This document shows, piece after piece, positions 61,730 through 64,000 of a DNA stretch of 64,000 nucleotides (positions are counted from its first letter, which is position 1; each line of letters starts with the position of its first letter). The notes beneath the pieces are model-generated. The model made no database searches. It was not told the origin of the DNA and was given only the letters and a program-made list of their open reading frames with translations. This DNA comes from Streptomyces hiroshimensis (GTDB taxonomy: Bacteria; Actinomycetota; Actinomycetes; Streptomycetales; Streptomycetaceae), in contig NZ_BMUT01000001.1 of assembly GCF_014650335.1 (NCBI RefSeq), positions 735,037 through 799,036 of the forward strand, in the 5' to 3' direction. Position numbers and translations under genes: made by a program.

Positions 61730-64000
61730 ATGTCACCGGCATCCCGCACCACCGTCTCCCCACCCGCCACACCGCACAGACCCCGGGCCGTCTACGAAGG
61801 CGCCCCGCCGCCCCCGCCGCGCACCCTCCTCGACGTGCTCGACGCCACCGCGGCCCGCCACCCCGGCGCCCCCGCCCTCGACGTCGCCGGCCCTTCGGGC
61901 ACCTCCCGCGACGTGCTCACCTACCGGGCCCTGTGCGACGAGGTCGCCCGCCGGGCGGACTTCCTGCACCGCGCCGGCATCGGCCCCGGCGACCGCGTGG
62001 GCGTCCGTATCCCCTCCGGCACCGCGGACCTCTACCTCGCGATCCTCGCGGTGCTGCGCTGCGGCGCGGCCTACGTCCCCGTCGACGCCGACGACCCCGA
62101 CGAGCGCGCCGCCACCGTCTTCCGTGAAGCGGGCGTCTGCGCCGTCCTCGGCCCCGGCGGCCGCCTCTCGCCCACGGCCGCCCGGCCCGCAGGCGCCCCG
62201 CCCCGCCCCGTCCTGCCCGGCGACGACGCCTGGATCATCTTCACCTCCGGCTCCACCGGCGCCCCCAAGGGCGTCGCCGTCACCCACCGCAGCGCCGCCG
62301 CCTTCGCCGACGCCGAGGCCGCGCTGTTCCTCCGGGACGCGCCCCTCGGCCCCGGCGACCGCGTGCTGGCCGGCCTGTCCGTGGCCTTCGACGCCTCCTG
62401 CGAGGAGATGTGGCTGGCCTGGCGGCACGGCGCCTGCCTGGTCCCCGCCCCGCGCGCCCTCGTGCGGGCCGGGCACGAGCTCGGGCCGTGGCTCGCCGAG
62501 CGCGGCATCACCGTCGTCTCCACCGTGCCCACCCTCGCCGCGCTCTGGCCGCCCGAGACCCTCGCCCGGGTGCGGCTGCTGATCGTCGGCGGCGAGGCGT
62601 GCCCACCGGGGCTCGTCACCCGCTTCGCGGTGCCCGGCCGCGAGATGTGGAACACCTACGGCCCGACCGAGACCACCGTCGTCGCCTGCGCCGCCCGCCT
62701 GCTGCCCGGCGAGCCCGTACGCATCGGGCTGCCCCTGGACGGCTGGCGCCTCGCCGTCGTCGACGAGGCCGGGGAGGCGGTGCCCCACGGCGCCGAGGGC
62801 GAGCTCGTCATCGCCGGCGCCGGCACCGCCCGCTACCTCGACCCCGCCAAGGACGCCGACCGCTTCCGCCCCTCGCCCGCCCTCGGCGACCCCCGCACCT
62901 ACCGCACCGGAGACCTCGTCCGGGCCGACCCCGAGGGCCTGGTCTTCGCCGGGCGCGCCGACGACCAGATCAAGCTCGGCGGGCGGCGCGTCGAACTCGG
63001 CGAGATCGACGCCGCGCTCGGCGCCCTGCCGGGCGTGCGCGGGGCGGCCGCCGCCGTCCGCAGCACGCCCGCCGGCGGGCACATCCTCGTCGGCTACGTC
63101 GTGCCGGACGCCGGATACCGCAGACAGGAGGCCAGAGCACTGCTGGCCGAACGCCTGCCCGCCGCGCTCGTCCCCGTCCTCACCGAAGTCGCCGACCTGC
63201 CCACCCGTACCTCCGGCAAGGTCGACCGCGACGCCCTGCCCTGGCCCCTGCCGGAGCCCGCGGAGACGGGCGCGGAGACAGGTGCGCAGACGGGCGGCGA
63301 CCTGCACGGCACGGCCGCCCGCCTGGCCGACCTGTGGGAGCTCCACCTCGGCACCCGGCCCGCCGCCGGGTCCGACTTCACCGCCCTCGGCGGCACCAGC
63401 CTCACCGCCGCCCGCATGGCCTCGGCCCTGCGTGAGCACCACCCCGGGGTCTCCGTCGCCGGCCTCTACCGGCACCCCGTCCTGCGCGACATGGCCGCCC
63501 ACCTCGACTCCCTCGCCGCCCCCGCCCCGCCCCAGGGCGCCGCCGGCCGCGCGGTCCGCCCCGTGCGGCGGCGCGCCGGGGCGGCCCAGATCCTCGTACA
63601 GACCGCCCTCTTCGGCGTCGCCGGGCTGCGCGGGGTCGTCGCCCTCGCCGCCGCCGACAACGTCCTCGGCCTGCTGGCCCCCCGGCAGTGGGCACCCCAC
63701 ACCTCCTGGTGGCTGGTGCTGGCCGGCTGGCTCCTGCTGTTCAGCGCCCCCGCCCGCCTCGCCGTCGGCGCCGCGGCCGCCCGCCTGCTCACCCGCGGCA
63801 TCGCCCCCGGCGCCTACCCGCGCGGCGGCCGCGTCCACATCCGGCTGTGGGCCGCCGAACGCGCCGTCGCCTCCTTCGGCGTCCCGGCCCTCCTGGGCAC
63901 CCCGTGGGCCGCCCGGTACGCGCGGGCCCTCGGCTGCACGACCGGCCGGGGCGTGGCCCTGCACGCGATGCCCCCGGTGACCGGCCTCGCCACCCTCGCC
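61730..64000 (+). CDS. Pls/PosA-type nonribosomal peptide synthetase, N-terminal part
   Basis: An open frame begins at ATG 61730 (after GAGG) and runs off the window end at about 757 residues. It has an adenylation domain (IIFTSGSTGAPKGVAVTH; AFDASCEEMWLAW, with the Asp that holds an alpha-amino group; NTYGPTETTVV; GRADDQIKLGGRRVELGE), a carrier domain (LGGTSLTAARMAS) and then the first two membrane segments (LFGVAGLRGVVALAAA; WWLVLAGWLLLF). An A-T-membrane layout is that of epsilon-poly-L-lysine synthetase (Pls) and PosA-type enzymes, whose C-terminal domains lie beyond the edge. The amino acid used cannot be named. Confidence 0.85.
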   Translation, partial: MSPASRTTVSPPATPHRPRAVYEGAPPPPPRTLLDVLDATAARHPGAPALDVAGPSGTSRDVLTYRALCDEVARRADFLHRAGIGPGDRVGVRIPSGTADLYLAILAVLRCGAAYVPVDADDPDERAATVFREAGVCAVLGPGGRLSPTAARPAGAPPRPVLPGDDAWIIFTSGSTGAPKGVAVTHRSAAAFADAEAALFLRDAPLGPGDRVLAGLSVAFDASCEEMWLAWRHGACLVPAPRALVRAGHELGPWLAERGITVVSTVPTLAALWPPETLARVRLLIVGGEACPPGLVTRFAVPGREMWNTYGPTETTVVACAARLLPGEPVRIGLPLDGWRLAVVDEAGEAVPHGAEGELVIAGAGTARYLDPAKDADRFRPSPALGDPRTYRTGDLVRADPEGLVFAGRADDQIKLGGRRVELGEIDAALGALPGVRGAAAAVRSTPAGGHILVGYVVPDAGYRRQEARALLAERLPAALVPVLTEVADLPTRTSGKVDRDALPWPLPEPAETGAETGAQTGGDLHGTAARLADLWELHLGTRPAAGSDFTALGGTSLTAARMASALREHHPGVSVAGLYRHPVLRDMAAHLDSLAAPAPPQGAAGRAVRPVRRRAGAAQILVQTALFGVAGLRGVVALAAADNVLGLLAPRQWAPHTSWWLVLAGWLLLFSAPARLAVGAAAARLLTRGIAPGAYPRGGRVHIRLWAAERAVASFGVPALLGTPWAARYARALGCTTGRGVALHAMPPVTGLATLA

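Overview
The window is high-GC DNA with codon usage and gene families typical of Streptomyces (SARP and NarL-type regulators, an SsgA-like protein, secreted peptidases, a Pls-type synthetase). No rRNA, tRNA, transposase or CRISPR array was seen. All calls come from reading the sequence; nothing was searched or aligned by computer.

Layout: (i) 1-1742, minus strand: the edge of a vWA-MoxR-associated (VMAP) conflict system, with the VMAP-C protein and the N-terminus of its MoxR-like ATPase. (ii) 2140-3764: an MFS efflux gene bracketed by two strong intrinsic hairpins. (iii) 3817-34040: a prodiginine (undecylprodigiosin-type) cluster in the gene order I recall for the Streptomyces coelicolor red cluster: redG-H-I-J-K-L-M-N-O-P on the minus strand, divergent redQ-R-T-U-V on the plus strand, then redZ (+) and redX-W-Y plus the SARP gene redD (-). 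RedP/Q/R make a dodecanoyl chain, RedJ releases it, RedL activates and extends it and with RedK gives 2-undecylpyrrole. RedM/O/W load and oxidise proline to a pyrrolyl thioester, RedX/N extend it and RedI methylates on the way to 4-methoxy-2,2'-bipyrrole-5-carbaldehyde. RedH joins the halves, and RedG (Rieske oxygenase) probably closes a carbocycle. I see no candidate for redE, redF or redS.

The strongest regulatory signal lies between redP and redQ: a 68-bp mirror-symmetric block with three GTCAGCN heptamers at 11-bp spacing in each direction, each set ending 8 bp before a CAGACT -10 element. This is the geometry of a divergent SARP (RedD) promoter pair. The one rare TTA codon I found in the cluster is codon 53 of redL, not in redZ or redD, which suggests a shifted point of bldA control. 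RedT reads as a kinase-fold protein, RedL carries an extra carrier domain whose serine is replaced by Tyr, and the N-terminal KS of RedX has lost its cysteine.

(iv) 34324-40033: an MMPL transporter-sensor kinase-response regulator operon and a DMT-type permease. (v) 40044-40742: a gene-free block of nested direct repeats with hairpins. (vi) 40951-51117: housekeeping and envelope genes (pyrophosphatase, GT-C-like membrane protein, SsgA-like protein, orphan sensor kinase, BNR-repeat secreted protein, YciI, endonuclease V, Xaa-Pro dipeptidyl-peptidase, M1 aminopeptidase). (vii) 51296-57909: a MerR regulator and a fatty acid/branched acyl-CoA degradation locus (fadB, fadA, acyl-CoA dehydrogenase, racemase). 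(viii) 58080-64000: a YjbR protein, a DapA-like aldolase, an ABC-F ATPase and the N-terminal part of a Pls/PosA-type NRPS cut by the window edge.
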